The notes beneath the pieces are model-generated. The model did no database searches. It saw nothing but the letters and a program-made list of their open reading frames with translations, and was not told where the DNA came from. Below, piece after piece: positions 8,637 to 17,586 of a stretch of 51,374 nt of DNA (position 1 is its first letter; every line of letters begins with the position of its first letter). The DNA comes from VBCK01 sp036270655 (GTDB lineage: Bacteria; Pseudomonadota; Gammaproteobacteria; Burkholderiales; Burkholderiaceae_F): the NCBI GenBank assembly GCA_036270655.1, contig DATBCD010000063.1:1-51374 (forward strand). The letters are read 5' to 3'. The translations under genes and the position numbers were made by a program.

Positions 8637-8664
8637 ATGATATCAATGTTGGCAATATTGCCAA
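8637..8664 (-). promoter_or_regulatory. Putative promoter and palindromic operator of the GlxA-type regulator
   Basis: The perfect 16-bp palindrome ttggcaatattgccaa lies at 8649-8664. Read on the minus strand it supplies a TTGGCA -35 (8664-8659), followed after 16 bp by TATCAT (8642-8637), so a bound protein would cover the -35. The ATG at 8629 would lie at or within a base or two of the start of transcription. The operator could serve the divergent gene at 8726 as well. Direct sequence observation; binding protein inferred. Confidence 0.6.
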
Positions 8665-8725
8665 TGCGCCGCGGGGCCGAAACGTCGTAGCCTAACTGCC
8701 TATCGAACCCAACCAGGAGAAAACC

Positions 8726-9028
8726 ATGCTCAAGTACGCACTGTTCGCCCGCCTCGAGGCCAAGCCGGGCAAGGAAGACGAGGTCGCCCGGTTTCTGCAA
8801 ACCGGACTGGAGCTGTCCATGAGAGAGACGGGTACGCCGATCTGGTTCGCCTTGAAACTCGGGCCGTCCACCTTCGGCGTGTTCGATGCATTCGCCGACG
8901 AGGCGGGCCGGCAGGCGCATCTGACCGGTCAGATCGCGCAGGCCCTGATGGCGCAGGCTCCGGTGCTGTTTTCGAAGCCTCCCTCGATCGAGCGCATCGA
9001 TGTGCTCGGTGCCAAGATCACGACGTAG
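8726..9028 (+). CDS. Antibiotic-biosynthesis-monooxygenase (ABM) domain protein
   Basis: 100-residue single-domain protein of the ABM/YgiN-like dimeric alpha-beta barrel superfamily. It opens with LKYALFARLEAKPGKEDEVARFL, typical of the family, and continues with ETGTPIWFALKLGPSTFGVFDAFADEAGRQAHL, where family members bind small aromatic or quinone ligands or haem. The ribosome site aggag lies 6 nt before the ATG. It is divergent from the GlxA-type regulator, which probably controls it. Enzymatic activity is not certain: many members of this size are uncharacterised. Confidence 0.88.
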   Translation: MLKYALFARLEAKPGKEDEVARFLQTGLELSMRETGTPIWFALKLGPSTFGVFDAFADEAGRQAHLTGQIAQALMAQAPVLFSKPPSIERIDVLGAKITT

Positions 9029-9044
9029 GGTCGAGGCCGTCGCA

Positions 9045-9431
9045 ATGACCATTTCCATCGTCCAGCTGGGATCGCCGCGATCGCCGGGCGAGGGCCTTCG
9101 GATCGGAACGGTCCGAAGGCCGCCGCGCGGAGTGCCCAAAGCCGATTACGCAGCGCGAGACTTCTATGATGTCTGGCTGCCGGTCCTGTCGCCGAGCGCG
9201 GAACTGGTCGCGCAAGCCAGATCGGCGGTCGATCCGGCGGGCTGGCAGCGCTTCCGGCGCAAGTTCAGGACCGAAATGGGCCAGCCGGACTCTGCAAGAG
9301 TTCTGGATCTGCTGGCAGCGCTTTCACATCGCACGAATCTGTCGGTGGGTTGCTATTGCCAGGACCCGTCCCGCTGCCATCGCGCCGTCCTGAAGGAGCT
9401 GCTGGTCGAGCGCGGCGCGCAGGTTGCGTAG
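9045..9431 (+). CDS. DUF488 family protein
   Basis: 128-residue member of DUF488 (COG3189-like, YeaO relatives). The start reads ISIVQLGSPRSPGEGLRIG and the hallmark near the C-terminus is CYCQDPSRCHRAVLKELL, with two or three conserved Cys and a His. Function is unknown. The ATG at 9045 lies 16 nt after the preceding monooxygenase-like stop, suggesting one transcript. It converges on dinB; the 63 bp between hold no clear terminator. Confidence 0.85.
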   Translation: MTISIVQLGSPRSPGEGLRIGTVRRPPRGVPKADYAARDFYDVWLPVLSPSAELVAQARSAVDPAGWQRFRRKFRTEMGQPDSARVLDLLAALSHRTNLSVGCYCQDPSRCHRAVLKELLVERGAQVA

Positions 9432-9494
9432 CCCGGTCGTCAGTACAGCAGCCAGGCTGCGGCCGGGCACCGGGTCGCCAGCGCAACGCCTGCG

Positions 9495-10664
9495 TCATGC
9501 GAGAGCGTCCCCTGCGTGGCTGAGCGAGTCGACGCGCACGCCGAGCAGCCGGATGCGCCGATCGAGCTCGACCCGCTTCAGGCAGCTGCCGGCCGCCAGA
9601 CGGATGGCGCGCGCATCGTCGGTCGGGGCGTCGAGCGTGCGGGCGCGGGTGACCGTGCGGAAGTCCTCGAAGCGCAGCTTCAGCCCGACGGTGCGTCCCA
9701 CGTAATGCCTGAGCTGCAGGTCGTGGCCAAGCTGCACGCACAGCTCGGTAAAGATGCGGCTGAGCGTGGCCCGGTCGCGTACCGGGTGCAGGTCGCGGTC
9801 GAACGTGGTCTCGCGGCTGATCGACTTGGCCTCGCTGAACACCTGCACCTGGCGCGCATCGTGGCCATGCGAGGCCTCGTGCAGCCAGCGGCCGTAGCTG
9901 GCGCCGAAGTTGGCCACCAGCCAGGCGGTCTGCGCGTCGGCCAGGTCCCCGATGGTCCGGATCCCGAGCTGCTCCAGGCGAACGCTCGCCTTCGGCCCGA
10001 CGCCATTCAAGCGGCGCACCGGCAGCGGCCAGATGCGCGACGCGATGTCGGCCTCGGTGATGACGGTCAGCCCGTCCGGCTTGTCGAGCTCGGATGCGAG
10101 CTTGGCCAGCAGTTTGTTGGGCGCCAGGCCGATCGAGCAGGTCAGCGCGGTCGCCGAGCGCACCGCGTGCTTCAACTCGGCCGCCACCTCGCGCGCGCAC
10201 CACCACGCGTCCTCGGGCGATTCGATGCGCGGAGCCACCTCGTCGGTCAGATCCAGGTAGATCTCGTCGATGCCTCGATCCTCGACCCGTGGAGCAACCT
10301 GCCTCGCAGCGGCCTTGAACCGCCTCGAATACTGCCGGTACTGATCGAAATCAGCCGGCAGCAGAATGGCATCGGGCGCCAGGTGGGCCGCTTTCATCAG
10401 CCCCATGGCCGAATGCACACCGAGCTCGCGCGCCTCGTACGTCGCGGTGGTGGCGACGCCGCGCCCGGTGTACTCGCGCAGGCGCGCAAAGCGGCGGTGC
10501 GACCGACCGGTGACCGGATCGGTCACGGTCACCGGATGGTGCCGATGCCAACCGCCGACGACGACCGCAAGCCCGCGCAACTCCGGGTAGCGCAGCAGCT
10601 CGACCGACGCGAAGAACGCGTCCATGTCGAGGTGGGCGATAATGCGCGGCGTGCTCGCGGTCAT
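9495..10664 (-). CDS. dinB: Y-family DNA polymerase IV (DinB)
   Basis: Translesion polymerase, 389 residues. Catalytic carboxylates are in HLDMDAFFASVE (Asp13, Asp15 region) and GIDEIYLD (Asp133, Glu134), where E. coli has SxDE. The palm/fingers motif YEARELGVHSAMGL and the HhH region LNGVGPKASVRLEQLGI are present, and the little finger follows. Compared with E. coli Pol IV there is an insertion of about 25 residues after VVVGG (residues 39-68, PVTVTDPVTGRSHRRFARLR region). No LexA-type box is visible in the 55 bp upstream. Confidence 0.93.
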   Translation of the reverse strand: MTASTPRIIAHLDMDAFFASVELLRYPELRGLAVVVGGWHRHHPVTVTDPVTGRSHRRFARLREYTGRGVATTATYEARELGVHSAMGLMKAAHLAPDAILLPADFDQYRQYSRRFKAAARQVAPRVEDRGIDEIYLDLTDEVAPRIESPEDAWWCAREVAAELKHAVRSATALTCSIGLAPNKLLAKLASELDKPDGLTVITEADIASRIWPLPVRRLNGVGPKASVRLEQLGIRTIGDLADAQTAWLVANFGASYGRWLHEASHGHDARQVQVFSEAKSISRETTFDRDLHPVRDRATLSRIFTELCVQLGHDLQLRHYVGRTVGLKLRFEDFRTVTRARTLDAPTDDARAIRLAAGSCLKRVELDRRIRLLGVRVDSLSHAGDALA

Positions 10665-10719
10665 GGGGGCTCGACCCGAGCCCAGTTTAGTCCGCAGGAT
10701 TGCCTGGAAGCCTGTTTCG

Positions 10720-11103
10720 ATGGGCGACTACAACAGCCAGCATAATCGGGCCGTCTGGTTCGATATCCCGGTGGCCGACCTGGAGCGAGCGGCCTCGTTC
10801 TACCGCGCGGTGCTGGCGATCCAGATGCACCGCGAGCAGTTCCAGGGCACCGCGTTTTACGTGCTCGAGCACGAGGCCGGCAACGGCGGCTGCCTGGTCG
10901 TCAGCCCGTCCGAAGTCAGCGCGGCCGGGATTCTGGTCTACCTGAATGTGGACGGCCGGATACGCGACGCCGTCAGGCAGACCCAGCATTACGGAGGAAG
11001 AATCATCGAACCGGTCCGCCCGATCGGCCCGCATGGCTTCCGCGCGGTCGTGCTGGACTGCGAAGGCAACCGCATCGCCCTGCATTCCCAGCGCGACGAC
11101 TGA
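10720..11103 (+). CDS. VOC (glyoxalase/bleomycin-resistance) family protein
   Basis: 127-residue vicinal-oxygen-chelate protein: VWFDIPVADLERAASFYRAVL is the classic N-terminal betaalphabetabetabeta start, and PIGPHGFRAVVLDCEGNRIALHS is the second half with its GN(R/L)I end. These proteins bind a metal and act as glyoxalases, dioxygenases or antibiotic-binding proteins; this one most resembles predicted lactoylglutathione-lyase-like enzymes. The ATG at 10720 is preceded by tggaag. It diverges from dinB by 55 bp. Confidence 0.85.
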   Translation: MGDYNSQHNRAVWFDIPVADLERAASFYRAVLAIQMHREQFQGTAFYVLEHEAGNGGCLVVSPSEVSAAGILVYLNVDGRIRDAVRQTQHYGGRIIEPVRPIGPHGFRAVVLDCEGNRIALHSQRDD

Positions 11104-11364
11104 TCGGCAGCTGCGGGCTGCTCGCCCGCGTTGATCGAGACACAGGACGGCCGTTCACGGGCGTCTGGCCGGTGGGTGCCACCCGGCGCCGACGCTCCGG
11201 CACAGTTGAGTTAATTCCCGCTCGAGTCAATCCGGTTCAAAGAAAATTTGAGTCGCATCGGACCTTTCACACTCGATCGTGTGCAGTTCCGGTAACAACT
11301 CTCGCCTAGTCTCGGCGCGCGGTGTACCGTGAGGCGATAACAAAACACGACCTGGAGACTCAAG

Positions 11365-12627
11365 ATGAATCAAAGCGCGCTCGTCAGGCTCTTGCTTTGG
11401 GTCTCTTTAGCGTGGGCGGCGTCGGCTCATGCGGCTACCGTGACCGAGCTATTCGGCTTTCCGTGCACGAACGCCGGATACACCTGCCCCGACGGGGCCG
11501 ACCCCGACTCGCTGATTCAGGCCTCGGACGGAAATTTCTATGGAACGACCTTCGACAGCCGGGAGACTTCCTATGGACGTGCAACCGGGCTCGGAGGCAC
11601 CGTTTTCAAGTTGACCCCGGCGGGCAATTTCACGCTCCTGTACACCTTCAAGTCCGATCCGAATACCGGTCACTATCCGAACGGATCGGCCCCTGGGAGC
11701 CTGGTCGAGGGTCCCGACGGCTTCCTCTACGGAGTGGCGTCGACCGGAGGGCAGTTCTCGGGTCTGGCCGTTTCGCAGCCCGGCAATGTGTTCAAGATCA
11801 GCAAGGCGGGCACCGGATTCGAAATCGTTCACGCCTTCTGCTCGCTGCCGGAGTGTGCCGATGGCGCGTTTCCCGCCGGTCTGGTGCTGGCCAGCGACGG
11901 CAACTTCTACGGAACGACGGACGGCGGCGGCAGCTTCCAGGGGCAGTCCTGCCAGAGCTTCGGCTGCGGCACCGCGTTCCGGCTCGCTTTGAACGGCGCG
12001 TTTACGGTTCTGCATACGCTGAACGGAACAACCGAAGGCAGCGCGCTCGGCCGCCTGATCCAGGCTTCCGACGGCAATCTGTACGGCACGTCGGGTTGCC
12101 AGTGCGGCGCCGGGGCGGGCATCTTCGGAGCCATCGTACGAATGACAACCAGCGGGCAGTTCAGCGTGATCTACACGTTCCCGTCTCCGCAGATGCCGAT
12201 CAACACGCTGACCGAAGGATCCAACGGGCTGCTGTATGGCGCCACCATCCAGGAGGTGTCCGGATCGAAACCCGGGGGCATCTTCCAGATCAGCAAGTCA
12301 GGCCAATATCTGCAGATCCATCCGTTCACGCTGGCCTGCACGCATTCCGGAGGGGTGGCTCGAATCGTGCAGGCCTCGGACGGAAACTTGTGGACCACGA
12401 ATCCGTGTGACGGCGGGTGGGGGTCGGTGTATTCGATTTCGGTCAATGGCACCTTGCTGCAGACGATCTATTTCAATGGGGTCGACGGCACCTCGCCGGA
12501 TCTTCTGCTGCAGGGGCGCGACGGTCTGCTCTACGGCGAAACGTACGACGGCGGCAGGGACAGCCGAGGCATGACAGCCTTCGGCAACGTCTTCTCGATC
12601 AACGCGGGCCTTGCACCGCCGAAGTGA
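11365..12627 (+). CDS. Secreted GloVer-repeat (TIGR03803) beta-propeller-like protein
   Basis: 420 residues with a Sec signal peptide (about 1-23, ending SAHA-A). The rest is a tandem array of about 40-60-residue repeats of the choice-of-anchor GloVer type. The repeated core LIQASDGNFYGTT recurs as LVEGPDGFLYGVA, LVLASDGNFYGTT, LIQASDGNLYGTS, LTEGSNGLLYGAT, IVQASDGNLWTTN and LLQGRDGLLYGET, each followed by a GxVFKI/YxF strand. These are probably propeller blades. No C-terminal sorting tail is seen here. The ribosome site ggaga precedes the ATG. The 261-bp gap upstream probably holds its promoter, but I see no clean -35/-10. Function unknown. Confidence 0.85.
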   Translation: MNQSALVRLLLWVSLAWAASAHAATVTELFGFPCTNAGYTCPDGADPDSLIQASDGNFYGTTFDSRETSYGRATGLGGTVFKLTPAGNFTLLYTFKSDPNTGHYPNGSAPGSLVEGPDGFLYGVASTGGQFSGLAVSQPGNVFKISKAGTGFEIVHAFCSLPECADGAFPAGLVLASDGNFYGTTDGGGSFQGQSCQSFGCGTAFRLALNGAFTVLHTLNGTTEGSALGRLIQASDGNLYGTSGCQCGAGAGIFGAIVRMTTSGQFSVIYTFPSPQMPINTLTEGSNGLLYGATIQEVSGSKPGGIFQISKSGQYLQIHPFTLACTHSGGVARIVQASDGNLWTTNPCDGGWGSVYSISVNGTLLQTIYFNGVDGTSPDLLLQGRDGLLYGETYDGGRDSRGMTAFGNVFSINAGLAPPK

Positions 12628-12696
12628 TCAGCGGGGCCGCGAGCTGCCGAGCGCGAAGGCGACCAGGTCGCGCGGCATCGGCGGCGCGACTGCCGA

Positions 12697-13773
12697 TCAG
12701 AGCAAGCCGAGCTGCGCCAGCCGCGCCTCGCGCAGCGCGCGCGCGATCGCTGCCGGATCGTCTTCGTAGCGGGCCGCGATCGCTCCGGCATCGATCCGGC
12801 GCACTGCGTCCAGCGCGGATCGCCAGCGGGCCGCCGACGAACCGGTGAGCGTCTCGAACGCCGACAGCAGGCACTCGAACCGCTCCGGCCGGCGCATCGC
12901 GTCGGCGCGCTCCAGCACCTGCAGCCGCTCCAGCGGGGTGGCCGCGTGCTCGAGGTCACCCCGCAACTGCAGCAACAGACGCGCCAGCTGCACGCTCTCC
13001 TGGTCGGGGCGCAGCCGGCTCAGCAACGCATCCAGCGCCCCGGTCGACGGCAAGCCGCTGGCCAGGATCGCGAAACGTGCCGGCAGCGGCAGCCCTCGAT
13101 CGGCGGCGCGGTCCAGCGCGTCGCGCACGTCGGTGCGCCCGGCCAGCTGCGGCGCCCAGCGCTGCAGCAGGCCGCAGCGTTCGAGCACGTCGATCATCCG
13201 CGACGGGCGCGATTCCATCAGGCCACGCGCCAGTTCCTGCCAGGCGCGCTCGGGCACCAGCGCATCGGCCTCGCCCTGCTGGACGATGGCCTGCGCCAGC
13301 GCCATCGTCTCGGGCGCGACGCTGAAGTCGGGGAACCGGGCCGCGAAACGGGCCAGCCGCAGTATGCGGACCGGGTCCTCGACGAACGCCGGTCCCACGT
13401 GTCGCAGCACGCGCGCGCGCAAATCACGCTGACCGCCGAACGGGTCGACCAGGTTTCCGGCCTGGTCGATGGCCATCGCATTGATGGTCAGATCGCGCCG
13501 GCCCAGGTCCTGCTCGAGCGTGACATCGGGCGCCGCGTGCACTACGAAACCGCGATAGCCGGGCGCCGATTTGCGCTCCGTGCGCGCCAGCGCGTACTCC
13601 TCGTTCGTTTGCGGATGAAGAAACACCGGGAAATCACGGCCGACCGGTCGAAAGCCCAGCGCAAGCAACTGATCCGGCGTGCTGCCGACCACCACCCAGT
13701 CGCGATCGCCTTGCGCGTGCGGCCGCCCGAGCAACTGGTCGCGCACCCAGCCGCCCACCGTGTAGATCTGCAT
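12697..13773 (-). CDS. cca: CCA tRNA nucleotidyltransferase with degenerate C-terminal HD region
   Basis: Adds or repairs the 3' CCA of tRNA; class II nucleotidyltransferase, 358 residues. GGWVRD (7-12) and the metal-binding GDRDW (Asp23, Asp25) form the head; RRDLTINAMA, VDPFGGQRDL and EDPVRILRLARFAARF mark the neck. E. coli Cca (about 412 residues) has a C-terminal HD phosphohydrolase domain; here the matching region (about 200-358) is shorter and I cannot find the H...HD metal ligands. CCA addition should be intact, phosphatase and phosphodiesterase activities probably absent. It precedes, in direction of reading, nothing co-directional within 70 bp and follows the NDUFA9-like gene. Confidence 0.93.
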   Translation of the reverse strand: MQIYTVGGWVRDQLLGRPHAQGDRDWVVVGSTPDQLLALGFRPVGRDFPVFLHPQTNEEYALARTERKSAPGYRGFVVHAAPDVTLEQDLGRRDLTINAMAIDQAGNLVDPFGGQRDLRARVLRHVGPAFVEDPVRILRLARFAARFPDFSVAPETMALAQAIVQQGEADALVPERAWQELARGLMESRPSRMIDVLERCGLLQRWAPQLAGRTDVRDALDRAADRGLPLPARFAILASGLPSTGALDALLSRLRPDQESVQLARLLLQLRGDLEHAATPLERLQVLERADAMRRPERFECLLSAFETLTGSSAARWRSALDAVRRIDAGAIAARYEDDPAAIARALREARLAQLGLL

Positions 13774-13817
13774 CGGCCAGAGCCCGGGGAGGCAGCGTCA
13801 GCCGCGTGGCGGCCGCC

Positions 13818-14798
13818 TCAGCGGCGCGCGCGTGCGCGAAAACCGCCGAAACGCGTGCGCGGGTGCAGACCGGCCAGATACAGGGCCGCCTCGGGCTCCA
13901 TCGGCGTGGGCCGGATGCCCAGCTCGGGCGCGGGCCAGTACGGCTGCCGCGAGGCGACGCTGTCGATCTTCAACGAATCCAGGTTGTCGCGCGACATCAC
14001 CGGCTCGCCGGGCAGGTGTTCGAATATCCAGGCCATCAACTTCGCCGCCGGGTCCGGCAGCCCCAGCACCAGGCGCGGGTGGCCGCTCGCGTGCGCGGCA
14101 AACCGCACCAGCTCGCGCAGCGTGTACGTGCGTGGACCGCACAGCTCGTAGGTGCGCCCGTAGGTTTCGACATTGTCGAGCGCGTTGGCGATCGCCGACG
14201 CCACGTCGGCGACCCAAACCGGCTGCAGACGGGCGTCGGGCCGCCCGACGGCCAGCACCGGGAGCCAGCGCGCCATGTGCGCGAACAGGTTCAGGAAGCG
14301 GTCTTCCCGCCCGAACACCACCGACGGCCGGAACACCGTCGTCTCGACCAGCGAGGACGATTGCGCAACGCGCTCGCCGTCGCCCTTGCTGCGCAGGTAC
14401 ATCGAAGGGCCTTTCGGATCAGCCCCCAACGCGCTCACATGCAGCAGGCGCCGCACCCCGTACCGTTCGCACGCGGCCACGGTGCGCCGGGGAAGCTCCA
14501 CGTGCGCCTGCAGAAACTGCGAGCCGTACGAACTGGTGGCGGTCGGCGGGTAGTCGCCGTGCAGGATTCCGATCAGGTTGATCACGGCGTCGCAGTCGGC
14601 CACCAGGCGCCCGAGCACCACCGGGTCGTGCACGTTGGCATCGATCACCTCGGCGGTCGGCAGCAGGATCAGCTCCTTGATCCGGTCGCGCCGCCGCGTT
14701 GGAACGACCACGCTGGCAACGCGCGCGACCAGGCGGTCGACCACGTAGCGGCCGATGAATCCTCCGCCGCCGAGAACCAGGATGCGCTGATGCTTCAT
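13818..14798 (-). CDS. NDUFA9-like NAD(P)-binding epimerase-family protein
   Basis: Atypical short-chain dehydrogenase, 326 residues, of the complex-I NDUFA9 (39-kDa) subunit-like family. The Rossmann loop GGGGFIG is at 10-16; further family marks are INLIGIL (about 73-79), HVSALGAD, YLRSKGDGE (in place of the YxxxK of true dehydrogenases), VFRPSVVFG and VWVADVA. Bacterial members are often annotated as nucleoside-diphosphate-sugar epimerases, but lack of a clean catalytic Tyr-Lys suggests a nucleotide-binding or quinone-related role. It lies 77 bp downstream of slt and 44 bp upstream of cca on the same strand. Confidence 0.87.
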   Translation of the reverse strand: MKHQRILVLGGGGFIGRYVVDRLVARVASVVVPTRRRDRIKELILLPTAEVIDANVHDPVVLGRLVADCDAVINLIGILHGDYPPTATSSYGSQFLQAHVELPRRTVAACERYGVRRLLHVSALGADPKGPSMYLRSKGDGERVAQSSSLVETTVFRPSVVFGREDRFLNLFAHMARWLPVLAVGRPDARLQPVWVADVASAIANALDNVETYGRTYELCGPRTYTLRELVRFAAHASGHPRLVLGLPDPAAKLMAWIFEHLPGEPVMSRDNLDSLKIDSVASRQPYWPAPELGIRPTPMEPEAALYLAGLHPRTRFGGFRARARR

Positions 14799-14875
14799 GG
14801 GTGTCGAATTCCATCCGATGGCCGGATCTGCCCGGACCGATCGGATTCTATTGAAGTTCGGGCCTCAGCTGCGAC

Positions 14876-16915
14876 TCAGGGAAGATCGGTGTCGGCCGGC
14901 ATTTTCGAGGACACCGGCGACAACAGCGATTTCAGGTCCACCCGCGGCCGGCCATCGAGCGCCGCATAGATCATCGTGTTGAGGAGCACCTTCTTCACGT
15001 AATCCCGGGTCTGGTCGAACGGTATCGTTTCCACGAACACGGCCCCGTCCATCGGCGTTGCCAGCGTCTCGCGCCACTGGCGCAACCGGCGCGGGCCCGC
15101 GTTGTAAGCGGCCGAGGCAAGCAGCGGCTGCCCGCCCTGATCGTCGTACACCAGCTTCAGATAGCTGGCGCCCAGCCGCAGATTGACGTCGGCCTCGTTG
15201 ATCCGGGATGGCCGATAGTCCTGCAAGCCGATGCGCCGCGCGACGTAGCCCGCGGTTTTCGGCAGCAGCTGCATCAGGCCCTGCGCTCCCGATACCGAGC
15301 GCGCATCCTCTACGAAGCGCGACTCCTGCCGGATCAGCCCATAGATCCAGGCCTGGTCGATTCCGAGCGACTGCGCCAGCTCCGACAGCGTGCGCCGGTA
15401 TGGCGTCGGAAAGCGCTGCTGCAGGTCGATCTCGCTGTGGGTCCGATCGGACGTTGCGATCATCCGGTCCAGCACGCCCTGGCGGCGCGCGTATTCCGCG
15501 GCCGCACGCAGCTCGCGGTCGTTCATTCCGCGCAGCTGCCAGCTCCACTCGTGATTGCCTTCCTCGCGCAGGCCCAGCCGATACAGCTTCAGGGCCCGGG
15601 CGAATCCGATGCGCTCCTGCATGGCGGAGATTTCTTCCTCGCTGACCGGCCCAGGCGCCGCGGGCAGTACCAGCGGCCGCCCGATCTCCTCGGCGGCCAG
15701 CCGCGGATAGAAACCGAGGGCGCCGGCGATCGATTCGAAGCGCTGCTGGGCCCCCACGACGTCGCCGCGCGCCATCCGCGCGCGGCCGTCCCAATAAACC
15801 CAGACCGGCTCCCGCTGCTGCTCAGCCGGCATCCGGGCCAGCGCGCTGCCCAGCTCGGACCAGTCGGGTCCGCCAGGCGCGCGCAATGCGGCGCGGGCCT
15901 GCCACTCGAGCGTCTCGCCCGGGCGGGAGAAGCCGCCCTCGGTCGCCAGCTCGGGGCCGGCTCTGTGAAACCAGTCTGCGGCCTGTGGCAGCAGTTTCAT
16001 CGTCGCGATCTCGCCCAGGCGGCCCCATAGCACGCCCCGCTGCTGCGGCGTCAGCGCCGGGTCGAGCTGCTCGGCCAGCCTGCCCGCGCGCGGCGGGTCC
16101 TCGCGCGCCAGCAGGCTGATCGCGATCAATGCGATCTCGCGGTGGGCCGCGGCCAGATCGTGCTCGCGCGCGCCCAGCCAGGCGCCCGGGTGATCGAGCG
16201 CCTGCCGCGCCTCGGCGGCGGTAACCGGGTCCAGATGCGCCACGCTGGCCTGGGCTCCCGCAAGCTGGCCATGACCGATCTGCGTGCGCAGGCGCTCCCA
16301 GACCGACAGCCGCTGGTCGTCGATCAGCCGGTCCGCGAGCGCCGAGCAGCCGTCGCCGCTCGGATCGGAGGAGGAGGCAAGCTGGCGGCGCGCCTCGCGC
16401 GCGAGGTCGTCGCGGCGTGCGCCGGCGTCGAGCGCGTAGTCGGCCAGCGCCGCATAGCAGCGGATCTGGCTGTCGTCGCGGTTCCAGATCATGTCGTGAG
16501 CCTGCGTCTGGAACGCCGCGAATTCAGCGCGCGCCCCCAGCGCGAGCAGCCAGTCGGCGCGCAGGCGATCGCTCAAGTACGTGCCGGGATAGCGCTCGAA
16601 AAACGCGCGCACGGCGGTGCCGTCATCCTCGCCGGTGCGCGCCTGCAGCGACGCCTTCCAGTACTCGTAGTACGGTTCCAGCGGATGGCCGGCGACGCGC
16701 GGCGCCAGCGACGCCAGCAGATCACGATCGCCGTTTCGGAAGGCATCGTGCGCCGCCAGCAGCGCTTCATCGGATGAGGGCAACACCGCAGGCGTCGACG
16801 GTGCAGCGGCGGACTGATCGCGGCCGGACGGCTGTGCGTGCGCGCCGCAAACAACACCCAGGGCGATCGCCACCGTGATTAAACTAGCGACCCACTGCAT
16901 ACACGGCACTGCCAT
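14876..16915 (-). CDS. slt: Soluble lytic murein transglycosylase
   Basis: Periplasmic enzyme that cleaves peptidoglycan glycan strands to 1,6-anhydro products; 679 residues with an N-terminal signal sequence (about 1-28, ...GAHA). The long helical superhelix occupies about 40-500 and the SLT catalytic domain the C-terminus: GLIRQESRFVEDARS contains the catalytic Glu (about 531), followed by SGAQGLMQLLP and ASAAYNAGP. This is the E. coli Slt70 arrangement. Two close ATGs (16915, 16900) are possible; the first is used. It diverges from 5-formyl-THF cyclo-ligase by about 50 bp. Confidence 0.94.
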   Translation of the reverse strand: MAVPCMQWVASLITVAIALGVVCGAHAQPSGRDQSAAAPSTPAVLPSSDEALLAAHDAFRNGDRDLLASLAPRVAGHPLEPYYEYWKASLQARTGEDDGTAVRAFFERYPGTYLSDRLRADWLLALGARAEFAAFQTQAHDMIWNRDDSQIRCYAALADYALDAGARRDDLAREARRQLASSSDPSGDGCSALADRLIDDQRLSVWERLRTQIGHGQLAGAQASVAHLDPVTAAEARQALDHPGAWLGAREHDLAAAHREIALIAISLLAREDPPRAGRLAEQLDPALTPQQRGVLWGRLGEIATMKLLPQAADWFHRAGPELATEGGFSRPGETLEWQARAALRAPGGPDWSELGSALARMPAEQQREPVWVYWDGRARMARGDVVGAQQRFESIAGALGFYPRLAAEEIGRPLVLPAAPGPVSEEEISAMQERIGFARALKLYRLGLREEGNHEWSWQLRGMNDRELRAAAEYARRQGVLDRMIATSDRTHSEIDLQQRFPTPYRRTLSELAQSLGIDQAWIYGLIRQESRFVEDARSVSGAQGLMQLLPKTAGYVARRIGLQDYRPSRINEADVNLRLGASYLKLVYDDQGGQPLLASAAYNAGPRRLRQWRETLATPMDGAVFVETIPFDQTRDYVKKVLLNTMIYAALDGRPRVDLKSLLSPVSSKMPADTDLP

Positions 16916-16968
16916 CGTTCACTGTGAGCCTCAGGCTAACACAGCCACGGCCTGGAACAACGATTGAA

Positions 16969-17568
16969 ATGAAGGGAAACCCGACCGATTCCGCAGGGGC
17001 TGCGCCCCGCCCGCGGCGCACTGTCGACCCGCTGCGCGCGCAGTGGCGGCGCGAGCTGCGCGCGGCGCGCGAGGCGCTGGCCGATCGGCCCGGGCGCGAG
17101 GCCCGCCTGCTGGCGCGGGTCGAACATTGGCTGCAGAGCGCCGATGTGGCCCGCCTGGCGTTCTTCTGGCCGACACGGGGCGAGCCCGATCTGGCAGCCC
17201 TGGTTTCGCGCTGGCTGCAGGCCGATTGCTCGCGCATCGCAGGCCTGCCGGTGATCGAGGGCGAGTTGCTCCGTTTTGCCCCATGGTCGCCCGGCGTCCC
17301 ACTGGTATCGGGCCCGTTCGACATTCAGATCCCCGACACCGAGCGGCGGATCGATCCGCAATTGCTGCTGATCCCCTGCGTCGGCATCGATGCAATGCGC
17401 TACCGGCTCGGCTATGGCGGCGGTTACTACGATCGCACGCTGGCGGCGCTGTCGCCGCGCCCACTCACGGTAGGCGTCGGATTCGATTGTGCACGAATCG
17501 AAACCATCGATCCGAAGCCGCACGACCTGCGGCTGGACGTGGCGATGACCGAGTCGGGGTCCTGGTAG
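16969..17568 (+). CDS. 5-formyltetrahydrofolate cyclo-ligase
   Basis: ATP-dependent conversion of 5-formyl-THF to 5,10-methenyl-THF, a folate salvage step; 199 residues from ATG 16969. The signature LGYGGGYYDRTLA near the C-terminus binds ATP/substrate, and the basic N-terminal helix (LRAQWRRELRAAREAL) and LLIPCVGIDAMRYR are typical. A GTG at 16924 would add 15 residues, but homologues usually start near the basic helix. It converges on the LysR gene with an 18-bp gap. It is one of several folate-linked genes here (folB, SDR, metF, GcvT-like pair). Confidence 0.92.
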   Translation: MKGNPTDSAGAAPRPRRTVDPLRAQWRRELRAAREALADRPGREARLLARVEHWLQSADVARLAFFWPTRGEPDLAALVSRWLQADCSRIAGLPVIEGELLRFAPWSPGVPLVSGPFDIQIPDTERRIDPQLLLIPCVGIDAMRYRLGYGGGYYDRTLAALSPRPLTVGVGFDCARIETIDPKPHDLRLDVAMTESGSW

Positions 17569-17586
17569 GACAGACTCAACCGCCGC

